Of a DNA stretch of 33,564 nt, positions 1-10,800 are shown piece after piece; position 1 is the first letter of the stretch, and the number at the start of each line of letters is the position of its first letter. A program made the position numbers and the translations under genes. A model generated the notes under the pieces. That model was given only the letters and a program-made list of their open reading frames with translations, had not been told where the DNA came from and ran no database searches. The stretch lies in the NCBI GenBank assembly GCA_029245065.1, contig JAQWQB010000027.1:1-33564 (forward strand), given 5' to 3'. This stretch comes from Flavobacteriales bacterium (GTDB lineage: Bacteria > Bacteroidota > Bacteroidia > Flavobacteriales_D > Sanyastnellaceae).

Positions 1-330
1 TCCCCTATTGACGGTCTTGGAGCTAAAGGTTCATTGCTTTCTCGTCTCAAAACCCGTCTCCAACCAGCTAGTGCGTTCTCGTTAGTTCTTTCGCTGATCA
101 GTTTGGTGTTCAATGTGCTCGTTTTCGGGCTGGCTGTTCGAGGGGCGTTCTCTTTGCTAAAAAAACACCCCCAACTAGCGCTGTTGCTAATTGGAGGTGC
201 ATTGTATTTTTGTTTTCTTTCTGTCTTTACCGCTACTGACGCCCGTTTTCGCTTACCGGCCGTACCTTTCCTGGCCCTGTTAGCTGCCGCAGCTCCTATT
301 AGAACAAGGTCAACGGGTTCTCGTCGCTAG
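1..330 (+). CDS. 3' end of a polytopic membrane protein, possibly a GT39/ArnT-like glycosyltransferase (partial)
   Basis: The reading frame is open from the first base of the window and stops at 328-330, so only the C-terminal 109 residues are present. It shows two strongly hydrophobic segments (roughly residues 30-50 and 58-74) followed by a short TDARFRLPAVPFLALLAA motif. A terminal R-[FY]-R-L-P-x-x-P-x-L pattern after a membrane helix is seen at the C-terminal end of the membrane part of dolichyl-phosphate-mannose/ArnT-type glycosyltransferases (GT39/GT83), which use lipid-linked sugars at the cytoplasmic membrane. That assignment is inference from this short motif; another polytopic enzyme is possible. 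The last 32 bases overlap the 3' end of the convergent parC gene, so no separate terminator fits between them. Upstream context lies outside the window. Confidence 0.6.
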   Translation, partial: SPIDGLGAKGSLLSRLKTRLQPASAFSLVLSLISLVFNVLVFGLAVRGAFSLLKKHPQLALLLIGGALYFCFLSVFTATDARFRLPAVPFLALLAAAAPIRTRSTGSRR

Positions 331-3034
331 TGTCATCCTTTTTATTGTCTGAAGGGGATGAAGAAGGCAGTTCCAAATCAATTGTTGGGCTTACCTCATC
401 TGGTGTACCAGTTGTGGTTTCTGAACCCGATTCAACAGGGGACTCTGCTAATTCTTTCGGCTCTTCTTTCGGTTTACCGACAAGTTGTTCTTCTGCTATG
501 GTCTCTAATTCCTCATTAGCGGGTGCTAGGTGCACTTCCGTGATTGGCAAAGCACTCAACTTATTCCCTTGGGCTTTCAGGCCTTTCACGGCAATAAAAT
601 CCCGTAGGTTCACCAACTGGTCTTCCTTGTCTCTGGTATGCTTAAATCGCTTGTTGAACTTGATGGACGCATATGGATGGTGTAACGTACTCGCTACCCA
701 TAACTTCGAGTTTTCGCTCTCTGAAATAAAAGAGACCTTTCCTTTACTCGGCTCCACGAGGAAACGTTTCACGAAGAAGTCTTCTTTCCCTCCATCATAG
801 TACACCACACTCACAGGCTTCTTTGGAACCCACTTTTCAATGTGAATCATGTTCTCTTCAAAGCGGTTTGAAAGGTCGAAGCCAATCAGCTTGTACTCGC
901 CGCTATCAAGAAGTACTAAAATCTTATCCTGTGGCTGGAAAGCGCCCAAGAATCGTCCTCTTTCTTCTGCATTCAGTCTTGAAACTGTTTCGTCGAACCA
1001 AATCTTTCTAGCTCCCAATGTGGAAACACCAGCTTCTTTCAACTCTACTTTTCGAACCGGGTATTTCGACAAGGTATTTCCTGCTGCGCCTCTTCCTTTG
1101 ATGGCTTGATCAGAGAAATCGAAATCGAATTTCAGCTTCTTGACCCGTTGTTGTTGTTTCAAGATGATGGTTACCACTTCGGCTTCACCGTTTGGATTGG
1201 CTGTGAAATAAAGGACTTCCGAACCGGGGGAACCTTTTGTAATTGCGTATTCTTTGTCCCGGGTAATAGAAGTTACACTGAAACGTTTTACGTAGGTCTT
1301 CCCTAGCTTTCCATCGCGATAGATAGCATTGTAGACCCGACGTTTGTCTCCTTTTTTCCAAACCCAAACATGAATGATGTTCTTTCCTACAAAGGCTTTT
1401 CCAGACACCTTGGTGACGATCATTGTTCCATCTTTTCTGAAAACAATCACATCGTCAATATCAGAGCAATCACAGACGAATTCGCCTTCACCTCGTTTCA
1501 GTCCTGTACCTATGAAGCCTTCATCCTTCTGTACATACAACTTAGCGTTGGCAACTGCCACTTTCGTTCGATCAATGGTATCGAACGTTTTGATCTCAGT
1601 CTTTCGCTCTCTGCCTTCAGCAAATTCTTTTTTCAACCCTTTGAAATAATCAATGGCGAAGTCAACGAGGTTGTCGAGGTTGAATTGCACTTTGTCGATT
1701 TCTTCTTCAAGGCCACGGATTTTCTCATCTGCTTTGAAGGAATCGAATCTAGAAATACGCTTGATCTTGATTTCGGTCAAACGGGCTACATCTTCATCAG
1801 TAACCTTACGAATCAAGTGTTTGATATGCTGTTTTAGACCTGCATGGATTGCTTCAATGATGGCTTCCCATGTCTCGCACTCTTCTATGTCACGGTAAAT
1901 ACGGTTTTCAATGAATATCTTCTCAAGCGAAGCAAAATGCCATGACTCTTGCAACTCACCTTTTCGAATTTCCAGCTCCATTTGAAGGAGGTCCTTGGTT
2001 CTTCCAGTAGAGATTCGCAGCATTTCACTCACCCCAAGAAACTGAGGTCGGTCATTTTCGATGACGCATGAGTTCGGAGAAATCGAGATCTCGCAATCTG
2101 TGAATGCGTAAAGCGCGTCAATGGTTTTATCTGGGGAAACACCTGTAGCCAGGTGAATCATGATTTCAACAACATCTGCCGTGTTATCTTCTACCTTCTT
2201 TACTTTAATCTTTCCTCTATCGTTGGCCTTTAGAATACTTTCAATCAGTGATGTGGTGGTAGAACCGAAAGGGAGCTCATGTATAATCAATGTTTTGGCA
2301 TCTTCTTTACGAATTCGCGCACGCACCTTGATCTTACCGCCTCGGAGACCATCGTTGTAATTTTCTACATCTACCATTCCACCGGTGATGAAATCAGGGT
2401 AAATGGTCGGCTTCTTTCCACGAAGTACATCCATTGAGCCGTCAATAAGTTCCACGAAGTTGTGCGGTAACATCTTACAAGCCAATCCAACGGCAATTCC
2501 TTCAACACCACTTGCTAATAACAATGGAAACTTTACCGGTAAGGTATCGGGCTCTTTATTTCGTCCATCATACGAACTAAGCCACGTGGTCGTTTTCGCG
2601 TTGAAAACTACTTTACCACCAAATTTCGACAGCTTCACTTCGATGTATCGAGGAGCAGCTGCAGAGTCACCCGTCAGCACGTTCCCCCAGTTCCCTTGAC
2701 AGTCAAGGAGCAATTCTTTCTGACCGATTTGCACCATGGCATCACCAATAGAAGCATCACCGTGTGGGTGGTACTTCATGGTATTACCAATAACGTTGGC
2801 CACTTTATGAAACCGGCCATCGTCGAGCTCTTTCAATGAGTGAAGGATTCTTCGCTGCACTGGTTTTAGTCCGTCATGCAAGTGAGGAACAGCTCTTTCC
2901 AGGATTACATACGAAGCGTAATCCAAGAAGTAATCATTGTACATTCCTGCTACTTGAATCACATTCTCTAGCTGTTGACCTTCTCCGTCATCAGCAAACT
3001 CTTCGTCGCGCTCTATATCTTCGTTCTCAGCCAT
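299..3034 (-). CDS. parC: DNA topoisomerase IV subunit A (ParC)
   Basis: This 911-residue protein is the DNA cleavage/religation subunit of a type IIA topoisomerase, which with ParE decatenates and relaxes chromosomes. The N-terminal breakage-reunion domain has the family landmarks: LKPVQRRIL near residues 56-64, YHPHGDAS at 88-95 and the catalytic tyrosine in AAAPRY (Tyr130). A coiled-coil region (about 390-460) is followed by the C-terminal DNA-wrapping propeller region (about 490-820) and an acidic Ser/Glu/Pro-rich tail (about 835-905) that ends in TLF. The position matching Ser83 of E. coli GyrA / Ser80 of ParC is Ala94. The gene lies 25 bp downstream of parE on the same strand, which supports the ParC rather than GyrA call, although phylogeny would be the real test. 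The 3' end overlaps the convergent membrane-protein gene by 32 bp. Confidence 0.95.
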   Translation of the reverse strand: MAENEDIERDEEFADDGEGQQLENVIQVAGMYNDYFLDYASYVILERAVPHLHDGLKPVQRRILHSLKELDDGRFHKVANVIGNTMKYHPHGDASIGDAMVQIGQKELLLDCQGNWGNVLTGDSAAAPRYIEVKLSKFGGKVVFNAKTTTWLSSYDGRNKEPDTLPVKFPLLLASGVEGIAVGLACKMLPHNFVELIDGSMDVLRGKKPTIYPDFITGGMVDVENYNDGLRGGKIKVRARIRKEDAKTLIIHELPFGSTTTSLIESILKANDRGKIKVKKVEDNTADVVEIMIHLATGVSPDKTIDALYAFTDCEISISPNSCVIENDRPQFLGVSEMLRISTGRTKDLLQMELEIRKGELQESWHFASLEKIFIENRIYRDIEECETWEAIIEAIHAGLKQHIKHLIRKVTDEDVARLTEIKIKRISRFDSFKADEKIRGLEEEIDKVQFNLDNLVDFAIDYFKGLKKEFAEGRERKTEIKTFDTIDRTKVAVANAKLYVQKDEGFIGTGLKRGEGEFVCDCSDIDDVIVFRKDGTMIVTKVSGKAFVGKNIIHVWVWKKGDKRRVYNAIYRDGKLGKTYVKRFSVTSITRDKEYAITKGSPGSEVLYFTANPNGEAEVVTIILKQQQRVKKLKFDFDFSDQAIKGRGAAGNTLSKYPVRKVELKEAGVSTLGARKIWFDETVSRLNAEERGRFLGAFQPQDKILVLLDSGEYKLIGFDLSNRFEENMIHIEKWVPKKPVSVVYYDGGKEDFFVKRFLVEPSKGKVSFISESENSKLWVASTLHHPYASIKFNKRFKHTRDKEDQLVNLRDFIAVKGLKAQGNKLSALPITEVHLAPANEELETIAEEQLVGKPKEEPKELAESPVESGSETTTGTPDEVSPTIDLELPSSSPSDNKKDDTSDENPLTLF

Positions 3035-3059
3035 AATCTCTCTGAGGTTTCTGTCTTAA

Positions 3060-4904
3060 TTAATCTTCAGCTACTGTGTCTTTTTCAACACGCAGGTTCT
3101 CAATGATAAATTCTTGTCGGTCTGGGGTATTCTTCCCCATAAAGAACTTCAGTAGTTGTTCAATGGAATGTTCCTTTCCTATCACTACTGGGTCCAAACG
3201 GATGCTATCACCAATGAAGTATTTGAATTCATCTGGTGAGATCTCTCCAAGTCCCTTGAATCGGGTGATTTCTGGGTTCTTCCCTACTTTCTCCATGGCG
3301 TCAACCTTCTCTTGCTCAGAATAGCAGTAAAAGGTGTCTTTTTTATTTCGAACACGGAATAAGGGTGTTTGAAGAACATAGAGATGTCCGGCTTTCACGA
3401 GCTCAGGGAAGAACTGGAGGAAGAACGTAATCATCAGGAGTCGAATGTGCATTCCATCGACATCGGCATCAGTAGCGATCACCACTTTGTTGTAGCGAAG
3501 GCCGTCTAGTCCGTCTTCAATGTTCAATGCCGCTTGCAACAAGTTGAATTCCTCGTTTTCGTACACCACTTTCTTGGTGAGGCCGAAACAATTTAGTGGT
3601 TTTCCCTTCAAGGAGAATACCGCTTGAGAGTTCACGCTTCTTGCTTTGGTAATAGAACCTGATGCAGAATCTCCCTCGGTAATGAACAAGGTTGAGTCTT
3701 CGTTCCCTTCTTTTTTATCTTGAAAATGTATTCTGCAATCGCGTAGTTTCTTGTTGTGAAGGTTGGCCTTCTTTGCTCGCTCTCTTGCTATTTTCTTTAT
3801 TCCAGCCAGATCCTTTCGTTCCTTTTCGCTCTGCAATATTCGTTTTTGAATAGCATCTGCTACTTGCGGATTCTTGTGCAAGAAGTTGTCCAATTCTCTT
3901 TTAAGGAAGTCAAGAACAAATGAACGGATTGAAGCGCCACCTGGTTCAATTTCAGTTGACCCCAGTTTTGTTTTCGTTTGAGATTCGAAAACGGGCTCCA
4001 TTACTTTCACGCTCAATGCCGCTGTAATACCAGATCGAACATCTACAGCGTCGTAGTCTTTCTGGTAGAATTCACGAATGACTTTCACAAATGCTTCACG
4101 AAAAGCGCCTTGGTGTGTTCCTCCTTGGGTGGTATACTGTCCGTTGACGAAGCTGTAATAATCTTCTCCGTATGCATTGGTGTGGGTGAAAGCGACTTCA
4201 ATGTCTTCGCCCAAGAGGTGCACCGTTGGGTAATGTTGTTCCGTACTTAAATTCGCGGTGAGAAGATCTGCCAATCCATTTTCAGAATGGTATTTCTCTC
4301 CGTTGAAGTAGATGGTTAGTCCGGTATTGAGGTATGCATAGTTCCAAAGCAGTCTTTCAATGTACTGCATTCTGAACTGCAGATTGGGGAAGATGTCAGC
4401 ATCTGGAATAAAGGTTACTTTGGTTCCTTTTCGTTTCGTGCTTTCTTCAATCTTTCCGTCATCAATGAGCTCGCCACGTTTGAATTCTGCTTTTTTCGCT
4501 TTGCCATCGCGAACTGCTTCTACTTCGAAGAACTCTGATAGCGCGTTCACTGCTTTCGCCCCAACACCATTCAATCCAACTGACTTCTTAAAGGCTCTTG
4601 AGTCGTACTTCCCTCCCGTATTGATGCGGCTTACTACATCTACCACTTTCCCTAAAGGAATGCCTCTTCCGTAGTCGCGTACCTTCACTACTTTGTCGCG
4701 AATGCTAATTTCAATGGTCTTTCCATAGCCCATCACGTATTCATCGATGCAGTTATCGACCACCTCTTTCAACAGAACGTAGATACCATCGTCGGCAGTT
4801 GAACCATCTCCCAACTTCCCAATGTACATTCCGGGACGTAAGCGAATATGTTCTTTCCAATCGAGCGACCGTATATTGTCTTCGGTATATTGAACTTCTT
4901 CCAT
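3060..4904 (-). CDS. parE: DNA topoisomerase IV subunit B (ParE)
   Basis: This 614-residue protein is the ATPase subunit of topoisomerase IV. The GHKL ATP-binding domain is intact: LRPGMYIG at 22-29, EVVDNCIDE at 47-55 with the expected catalytic Glu47 and Mg-binding Asn51, GRGIP at 79-83 and [14 protein letters not shown] at 110-123. The transducer domain follows, then the TOPRIM domain with EGDSA (from Glu410) and DADVD (479-483), which bind the catalytic Mg ions. The length is close to that of short bacteroidotal ParE proteins and lacks the long TOPRIM insert of E. coli GyrB. It is the first gene of the parE-parC operon. No convincing -7 box was found in the 370-bp gap upstream. Confidence 0.96.
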   Translation of the reverse strand: MEEVQYTEDNIRSLDWKEHIRLRPGMYIGKLGDGSTADDGIYVLLKEVVDNCIDEYVMGYGKTIEISIRDKVVKVRDYGRGIPLGKVVDVVSRINTGGKYDSRAFKKSVGLNGVGAKAVNALSEFFEVEAVRDGKAKKAEFKRGELIDDGKIEESTKRKGTKVTFIPDADIFPNLQFRMQYIERLLWNYAYLNTGLTIYFNGEKYHSENGLADLLTANLSTEQHYPTVHLLGEDIEVAFTHTNAYGEDYYSFVNGQYTTQGGTHQGAFREAFVKVIREFYQKDYDAVDVRSGITAALSVKVMEPVFESQTKTKLGSTEIEPGGASIRSFVLDFLKRELDNFLHKNPQVADAIQKRILQSEKERKDLAGIKKIARERAKKANLHNKKLRDCRIHFQDKKEGNEDSTLFITEGDSASGSITKARSVNSQAVFSLKGKPLNCFGLTKKVVYENEEFNLLQAALNIEDGLDGLRYNKVVIATDADVDGMHIRLLMITFFLQFFPELVKAGHLYVLQTPLFRVRNKKDTFYCYSEQEKVDAMEKVGKNPEITRFKGLGEISPDEFKYFIGDSIRLDPVVIGKEHSIEQLLKFFMGKNTPDRQEFIIENLRVEKDTVAED

Positions 4905-5274
4905 AATATCTTTTCAGGAATCCAAGTCGTAGAAGGGCTTTCATCACATGCCCCGACATTTGAACTAGCCAACTAATTTACATAATCTCTTAGGGGTGTT
5001 CAGGCAGAATTTCGTCGATTTATTAACATTCAGGTACAGTTATCAAAAAATGCCCCTGTTTACTTCACCGCGGGTTAAAACTTCTTTTTCCACCCTCAAA
5101 TTGACTGACTTTCAACGCGGTGATTACAGGGAGGTAATATCACTCTGGGATTCCAAGTTTTGGGACGTCGATAACCATTTAAAGTTTCCTGCGTATACCA
5201 TTTACCGAAAATGATTTCGTAACTTTAACGTAGACTTTAATTTCAGGTAGCTAACTATTAACCAACATCGAGAG
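4905..5274. other. 370-bp intergenic region between divergent parE and protease gene A
   Basis: This gap separates the divergently transcribed parE and the protease at 5275. It must hold both promoters. The only candidate seen for the protease is a near-match to the bacteroidotal -7 box (TAACTTTA at 5220-5227), about 48 bp before the start codon. A 72-codon open frame at 4996-5214 has no recognisable motif and is not treated as a gene. No RNA gene, repeat or hairpin of note was seen. Confidence 0.5.
5220..5227 (+). promoter_or_regulatory. Possible -7 box for protease gene A
   Basis: TAACTTTA matches seven of eight positions of the Bacteroidota -7 consensus TAnnTTTG. It would place transcription start about 40 nt before the ATG at 5275. 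No clear -33 TTG element is at the expected distance, so the call is weak. Confidence 0.3.
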
Positions 5275-7767
5275 ATGATTCGAACTTTAATCAAAGGGCT
5301 CGTTGCCCTATCACTATTGGTATGCGGAACTACTATTCACGCACAAATAAATCAAGGTGGCAATCCTGTAACCTTCGAAAACGAAAAAATTAATTGGCAC
5401 TTCCCTACGATTGAAACAGACGCGTTCGATTTGGAAGAGATGCTTGCCGAAGATGAAATCAACAACCAATTCAAGGATCAACCTTATCGATTTGGTAAAA
5501 ACTTTGTGATGGGCAAGAATTTGTCCAATGCAGGAAATTGGCACGATTTACCAAATGGTGACCGTGTATGGCTTTTGGGGATCTCTTCTCCTGGAGCAGT
5601 ATCTATTAACTTAAGTTTCGACCAGTTTGACTTGCCTGAGGGTGGACGATTGTTCATTTACTCACCCGATTATGAGCACGTTCTTGGTGCCTACACCAGC
5701 GAAAACAACAATAACAATGAAGGTTTCGGAACCTACCCTATTCCTGGTGAATATGTGGTAGTGGAGTATTTCGAGCCAGCTGAACAGCAAGGCAATACCT
5801 TATTACAGATTGAAACGGTAACACACGCGTACCGCGATGTTGAAAAAGCCGCGAGAGACGTAGGTGATTCTGGAACGTGTAATAATAACGTAGTATGCGC
5901 TGTTGGTAACCCATGGGAAAACGAAATCAACTCTGTAGCAATGATCGTTGTGAACGGAAATGGAATTTGTACTGGTGCTATGGTAAACAATACAGCGAGT
6001 GACGGACATCCATACTTCTTAACGGCAAACCACTGTCTTGGTGGAAGTGTTGCGAACTGGGTATTCCGATTCAACTGGCAAAGCACTACCTGTGCTGGAA
6101 ACAATGTTGGTGCTTTCGACACTGTTGGTGGACCAACGTTATTGGCTAGCAATGCTGGTACTGACTTCGCCCTTCTTGAAATCAACAACGGAAACCCAAT
6201 TCCCACGGCCTATAACCCTTTCTATTCGGGATGGGATGCAACAGGAGTTACTCCTTCTTCTCAGGTAGGTATTCACCACCCAAGTGGCGATTTGAAAAAA
6301 ATATCATTCGATAATCAAGCAGCAGGAACTGCCACATTTGGTGGGGCTATTTGTTGGCGAATTTTCGATTGGGAAGACGGAACTACTGAACCTGGTTCAT
6401 CAGGCTCACCTCTTTTTGATCAGAACCACCGAATCATTGGACAGCTTTATGGAGGTGAAGCTTCATGTGCAAACAACATCAATGATTACTATGGGAAGTT
6501 TGATGCTACGTATCCAAACGTATGCAACTGGTTAGCTCCAGGATGCAACACGCTTGTTTTGGACGGCTATGACCCATTAAGTCCAACTGTTGCGAACGAT
6601 GTTCAACTCCAATCTATTGGAGAACCAAGTGGTGCATACTGTGCGGGTTCGGTTACTCCTGAATTCACTGTTCGAAATGCAGGATCTGCAACACTGACTT
6701 CTTTTAGTTATACCTACGATGTAGATGGGGCAAGTCCGGTAACAATTGTATGGACTGGTTCGTTAGCCAGCAGTGCTTCAACAACTATTTCTTTGGGATC
6801 AATTGCCGTGGCAGATGGGGCACATAGCTTCAACGTTAGTGCTTCTAACCCAAACGGAGTTGCTGATGAAAATCCAGCGAACAATGATGCTAGTTCTAGC
6901 TTCTCTACTATTTCGAGTGGAATCACGGTTGACTTAACCTTCTTAACCGACAACTACCCTGGTGAAAACACATGGGAAATTGTGGATGACCAAGGAACGA
7001 TTGTGTTAAGTGGTGGCCCATACGGAGGAACTCAAACCACTTACAACGTAAGCGCTTGTTTAGACGCTGGATGTTATGACTTCAACGTCTATGATAGCTT
7101 CGGTGACGGAATGCAGTACCAAGGAGTTGTAGGAAACTACACCTTAGTTGATGACCAAGGCAACGTGCTTGCTCAAATGGTTGCTGGAGGAAACTTCGGT
7201 GCATCTGCAAACCATCCATTTTGTTTGACTTCTTCAACCGTACTGGGATGTACTGACCCAACAGCTTGTAATTACAACGCTGCTGCAACAGACGACGATG
7301 GCTCATGCGATCTTCCTGATGGATGTACAGATAACACAGCTTGCAATTTCGATCCAGCAGCATCCTGTGATGACGGATCTTGTACTTATGGTTCTGTCTA
7401 TTATGTGGATGGAGACGACGATGGATTTGGAGCAGGTGCTCCTGTTACGTTGTGTGCTCCTCAAGCGGGATATGCGGACAACGACTTGGATTGTGATGAT
7501 ACCAACAACACCATGTACCCGAATGCGCCTTCTACTCAAACAGGCATAGACAATGATTGTAACGGAACCGTTGACACGGATGAAGAAGTGCCAATGTGCA
7601 TGGGAGACATGAATGACGATGGCCAGCGCGATGTTGCTGATCTATTGGTTGTTCTTGGAGATTTTGGTTGTTTGAACAACTGTGTTGCTGATTTTGATGG
7701 CGACGGTGTTTCAAACTCATCTGACTTCTTAGTATTCTTGACTGTATTCGGACTTGCTTGTCCGTAA
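5275..7767 (+). CDS. Secreted Lys-C-like (S1-fold) serine protease with C-terminal multidomain cassette (protein A)
   Basis: An 830-residue exported protein. A signal peptide (1 to about 24, ending IHAQ) is followed by a beta-rich N-terminal region (25-200), probably a propeptide or accessory domain. The trypsin-fold domain then shows all three catalytic residues: His253 in FLTANHC, Asp297 in GTDFALLE and Ser376 in GSSGSP. The GSSGSP form and the NNTASDGHPYFLTANHC stretch resemble Achromobacter lysyl endopeptidase, so cleavage after Lys is plausible but unproven. Downstream come a CARDB-like Ig domain (about 442-545), a C2-like domain (548-655), two cysteine-rich repeats (658-703), a MopE-type DxDxDGFG...DNDCNG motif (708-772) and two dockerin-like EF loops (from Cys775: DMNDDGQRDVAD and DFDGDGVSNSSD). 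The same cassette ends the next two genes. A strong terminator follows directly. Confidence 0.93.
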   Translation: MIRTLIKGLVALSLLVCGTTIHAQINQGGNPVTFENEKINWHFPTIETDAFDLEEMLAEDEINNQFKDQPYRFGKNFVMGKNLSNAGNWHDLPNGDRVWLLGISSPGAVSINLSFDQFDLPEGGRLFIYSPDYEHVLGAYTSENNNNNEGFGTYPIPGEYVVVEYFEPAEQQGNTLLQIETVTHAYRDVEKAARDVGDSGTCNNNVVCAVGNPWENEINSVAMIVVNGNGICTGAMVNNTASDGHPYFLTANHCLGGSVANWVFRFNWQSTTCAGNNVGAFDTVGGPTLLASNAGTDFALLEINNGNPIPTAYNPFYSGWDATGVTPSSQVGIHHPSGDLKKISFDNQAAGTATFGGAICWRIFDWEDGTTEPGSSGSPLFDQNHRIIGQLYGGEASCANNINDYYGKFDATYPNVCNWLAPGCNTLVLDGYDPLSPTVANDVQLQSIGEPSGAYCAGSVTPEFTVRNAGSATLTSFSYTYDVDGASPVTIVWTGSLASSASTTISLGSIAVADGAHSFNVSASNPNGVADENPANNDASSSFSTISSGITVDLTFLTDNYPGENTWEIVDDQGTIVLSGGPYGGTQTTYNVSACLDAGCYDFNVYDSFGDGMQYQGVVGNYTLVDDQGNVLAQMVAGGNFGASANHPFCLTSSTVLGCTDPTACNYNAAATDDDGSCDLPDGCTDNTACNFDPAASCDDGSCTYGSVYYVDGDDDGFGAGAPVTLCAPQAGYADNDLDCDDTNNTMYPNAPSTQTGIDNDCNGTVDTDEEVPMCMGDMNDDGQRDVADLLVVLGDFGCLNNCVADFDGDGVSNSSDFLVFLTVFGLACP
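7246..7383 (+). repeat. Two cysteine-rich GCTD/DDGSC repeat units in gene A
   Basis: Two tandem coding repeats of about 21-25 residues with the pattern GCTD-xx-ACN[YF] ... DDGSC. The first unit lacks an internal cysteine and follows a C2-like domain that ends FC. The second has the internal cysteine (ASCDDGSC) and follows a cysteine-free DLPD linker. Confidence 0.9.
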
Positions 7768-7784
7768 ATTATAAACGCTTTTAC

Positions 7785-7818
7785 AAGGCCATCAATCGTG
7801 ATGGCCTTTCATTTTTTA
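7785..7818 (+). terminator. Rho-independent terminator after gene A
   Basis: A perfect 10-bp stem (AAGGCCATCA / TGATGGCCTT) with a four-base ATCG loop is followed by TCATTTTTT. It lies 17 bp after the stop codon of protease gene A and only 13-24 bp before the ATG of gene B, so A should be transcribed separately from B. Confidence 0.9.
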
Positions 7819-7831
7819 GTACCCTAACTTT

Positions 7832-10800
7832 ATGAAATATTTCTACGCAACATTTCTTGGTTTATTAATGGTAGTTCTTGGGACTGATCTTTCTGCTCAG
7901 TCGTATTGGAGCGACTCTGCCTTACCAGCACGTTCAAACCAACACATTAACCCTGCTAGTTACCGTGGGCTTCATTTAGATATTGAAGCACTGCAAGCAA
8001 CGGTTGAAACGGCACCGGCAGCTAATGAAGTATCGCCGCGCTTTTCGAATTCGGTGATTTCAATTCCAATGCCTGATGGTACCATGGAGTCTTTCCGGTT
8101 CTCTAAGAACACGGTAATGGCACCTAGTCTTCAAGCGCGCTATCCTTTTATCCAAACATTTGTTGGTCAGGGTATTGAAAATCCAACTTCGATTCTTCGC
8201 TTTGACATCACTCAAAAAGGATTTCACGGGATGATTCTTTCTTCTAAAGGAAGCATTTACATCGATCCATTGTCACTTGATGACACTGAGTACTACATGT
8301 CATATACAAAAGAGGCCTTCTACCAAAACACTGAAAAAGTGTTCGAGGAGTTACCTCCAATTATGCCTGACCACATTGATTCTGATAAGTACGAAGAAAA
8401 TGTAGGCATTAAAAAGACGAAGAAGCTCAAGCCCAATGTGAAGACAATGGGGGTTGGAAATAGAACGCCTAATGGAGCACAGTTGAGAACCTATGATCTG
8501 GCACTTGCTTGTACTGGAGAATATGCTGCTTTCCACGGTGGAACAACAGCTGGAGCTCTTGCCGCCATGGTAACATCTATGAACCGTGTAAACGGAGTGT
8601 ATGAAAGAGATTGTGCAATTACAATGATTCTTGTTCCCAACAACGATCAAATCATTTTCTTGAACGGAGCTACGGATCCGTATACCAATGGAAACGGTGG
8701 TGCCATGCTAGGTCAAAACCAAACAACGTGTGACAACATCATTGGTTCTGCGAATTATGACATTGGCCACGTCTACTCTACCGGAGGCGGTGGTGTTGCT
8801 TTCTTGCAATCACCTTGCGGTGGAAACAAAGCGGGAGGTGTAACAGGACAAGCTACTCCAGTGGGAGATCCTTTTGATATTGACTACGTATGTCACGAAA
8901 TGGGTCACCAGTACGGCGGTAACCACACGCAAAACAACTCTTGCAACCGTTCTGCGGGTGCGGCGTTTGAGCCAGGGTCAGCTTCTACCATTATGGGCTA
9001 TGCTGGAATCTGTGCACCGAACCTTCAGAGCAATAGTGATGATCACTTCCACAACCATAGCTACAATGAAATTTACAATTTCACCGTAACTGGAAACGGG
9101 AACACGTGCGCTACAATTTCAAACACAGGAAACACTCCTCCCACTGTTGATGCAGGAAACGGAGGACAAAACATTCCATACAGCACTCCATTCGAATTAA
9201 CTGCGGTTGGTAACGACGTGGATGGTGACGCATTGACTTATAACTGGGAAGAGTATGATCTTGGTCCGGCTACCGCTGGAGGAGACACTGATCTTTCTAA
9301 CCCTTCTGGTACACAGCCTACCTTTAGATCATGGCCTTCGGAAACATCTCCAACACGTGTATTCCCGAGACTTTCTGAGCTCGTAAATAACACAACCGTT
9401 ATTGGTGAGCACCTACCTGATTATGCGCGTTCAATGACGTTCAGATGTACCGTTCGTGATAACCGTGCAAATGGTGGAGGAGTGAATGATGATCAAATGA
9501 CATTCAACATTACTGACCAAGCAGGTCCATTCGTTGTTTCATCTCCGAATACAGCAGTTTCTTATCCAGGGAACTCACTTCAAGTTGTTTCTTGGGATGT
9601 TGCCAACACCGACCAAGCACCTGTTAACTGTAGTTCGGTAGACATTTACATTTCAACAGATGGTGGATTCACCTACCCTACTCTTTTGGTTGGGAACACA
9701 CCAAACGATGGTTCCCAAGCAGTATTGCTTCCTTCAGTATTAACGTCAACAGCACGTATTAAGGTGAAGGCATCGAACAACATCTTTTTCGATATTTCAA
9801 ATGCTAACTTCTCTATCACAGCTCCAGTTGCGGGAGCAGATAACGACGTTGCATTGACTGCAATCAATAGTCCTCAAGGAGATTACTGTGGAGACACTTT
9901 CGTGCCAGAAGTAGTGGTTTCTAACCTTGGAGGATTGGAATTAACTTCATTCGACCTGACATACGATGTTGACGGGGCTTCGCCACAGACATTGAACTGG
10001 ACAGGTTCACTTGCTAGTGGACAATCTACTACCATTACGTTGCCTTCAATGATGGCAGCTTCTGGAGCACATACTTTCAACGCTACGGTTGACAATCCAA
10101 ACGGGGTTACGGATGAAGGAGCAATAAACAACTCCTCTTCAACTAACTTTTCTACGGTTACAGGAGCAACTGTTGTTACGCTTTCTATCTTAACAGATTG
10201 TTGGGGCGAAGAAGTAAGTTGGTCTTTGGACGAACAAGGCGGGGGTAATATTGGCTCATCGCCAGTAAACACCTATGCTGACCAAACGACATACGACACT
10301 GAATTCTGTTTGGCTCAAGGATGCTATGATTTAACCATTAATGATTCATTCGGAGATGGTCTTTCTGGAATTGCTTCTGGTTGTGCTATTGACGGTGATT
10401 ACAATGTGACAGATGAGTTTGGAAACGAACTGGTCCAAATGACAGTTGTAAACTACGGAAGCCAGGTAATTGAGTCGTTCTGTGTTCCAGTTGGAACGCC
10501 GGGATGTACGGACGATACGGCATGTAACTACGACCCAGCAGCTACTGTTGACGACGGCTCATGTGATTTCTCTTGCATCGGTTGTACGAACCCAGCGGCT
10601 TGCAACTTTAATCCAGTTGCCACTACCGATGATGGATCATGCGAATTACCAGACGGATGTACTGATGCTTCTGCTTGTAACTTCGATCCAACCGCTACTT
10701 GCGATGACGGATCTTGTATTCTACCAGACGGATGTACAAATGCTACGGCATGTAACTACAACCCAGCAGCGATCTGCGATGATGGATCTTGTATTCTTCC

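Noticed and set aside
1370-1837. 155-codon plus-strand frame opposite parC
   Set aside because: Antisense of the conserved parC coiled-coil and propeller region; no motif of its own.
4996-5214. 72-codon open frame in the parE/protease gap
   Set aside because: No recognisable motif, no -7 box or signal in front, and it lies across a region that should hold two promoters; a chance frame is more likely.
5733-6206. 157-codon minus-strand frame inside protease gene A
   Set aside because: It lies fully opposite the catalytic domain, whose triad is intact; no independent motif.
7825-7832. TAACTTTA as promoter of gene B
   Set aside because: It overlaps the ATG, so transcription would start after the start codon; the next Met would destroy the signal peptide.
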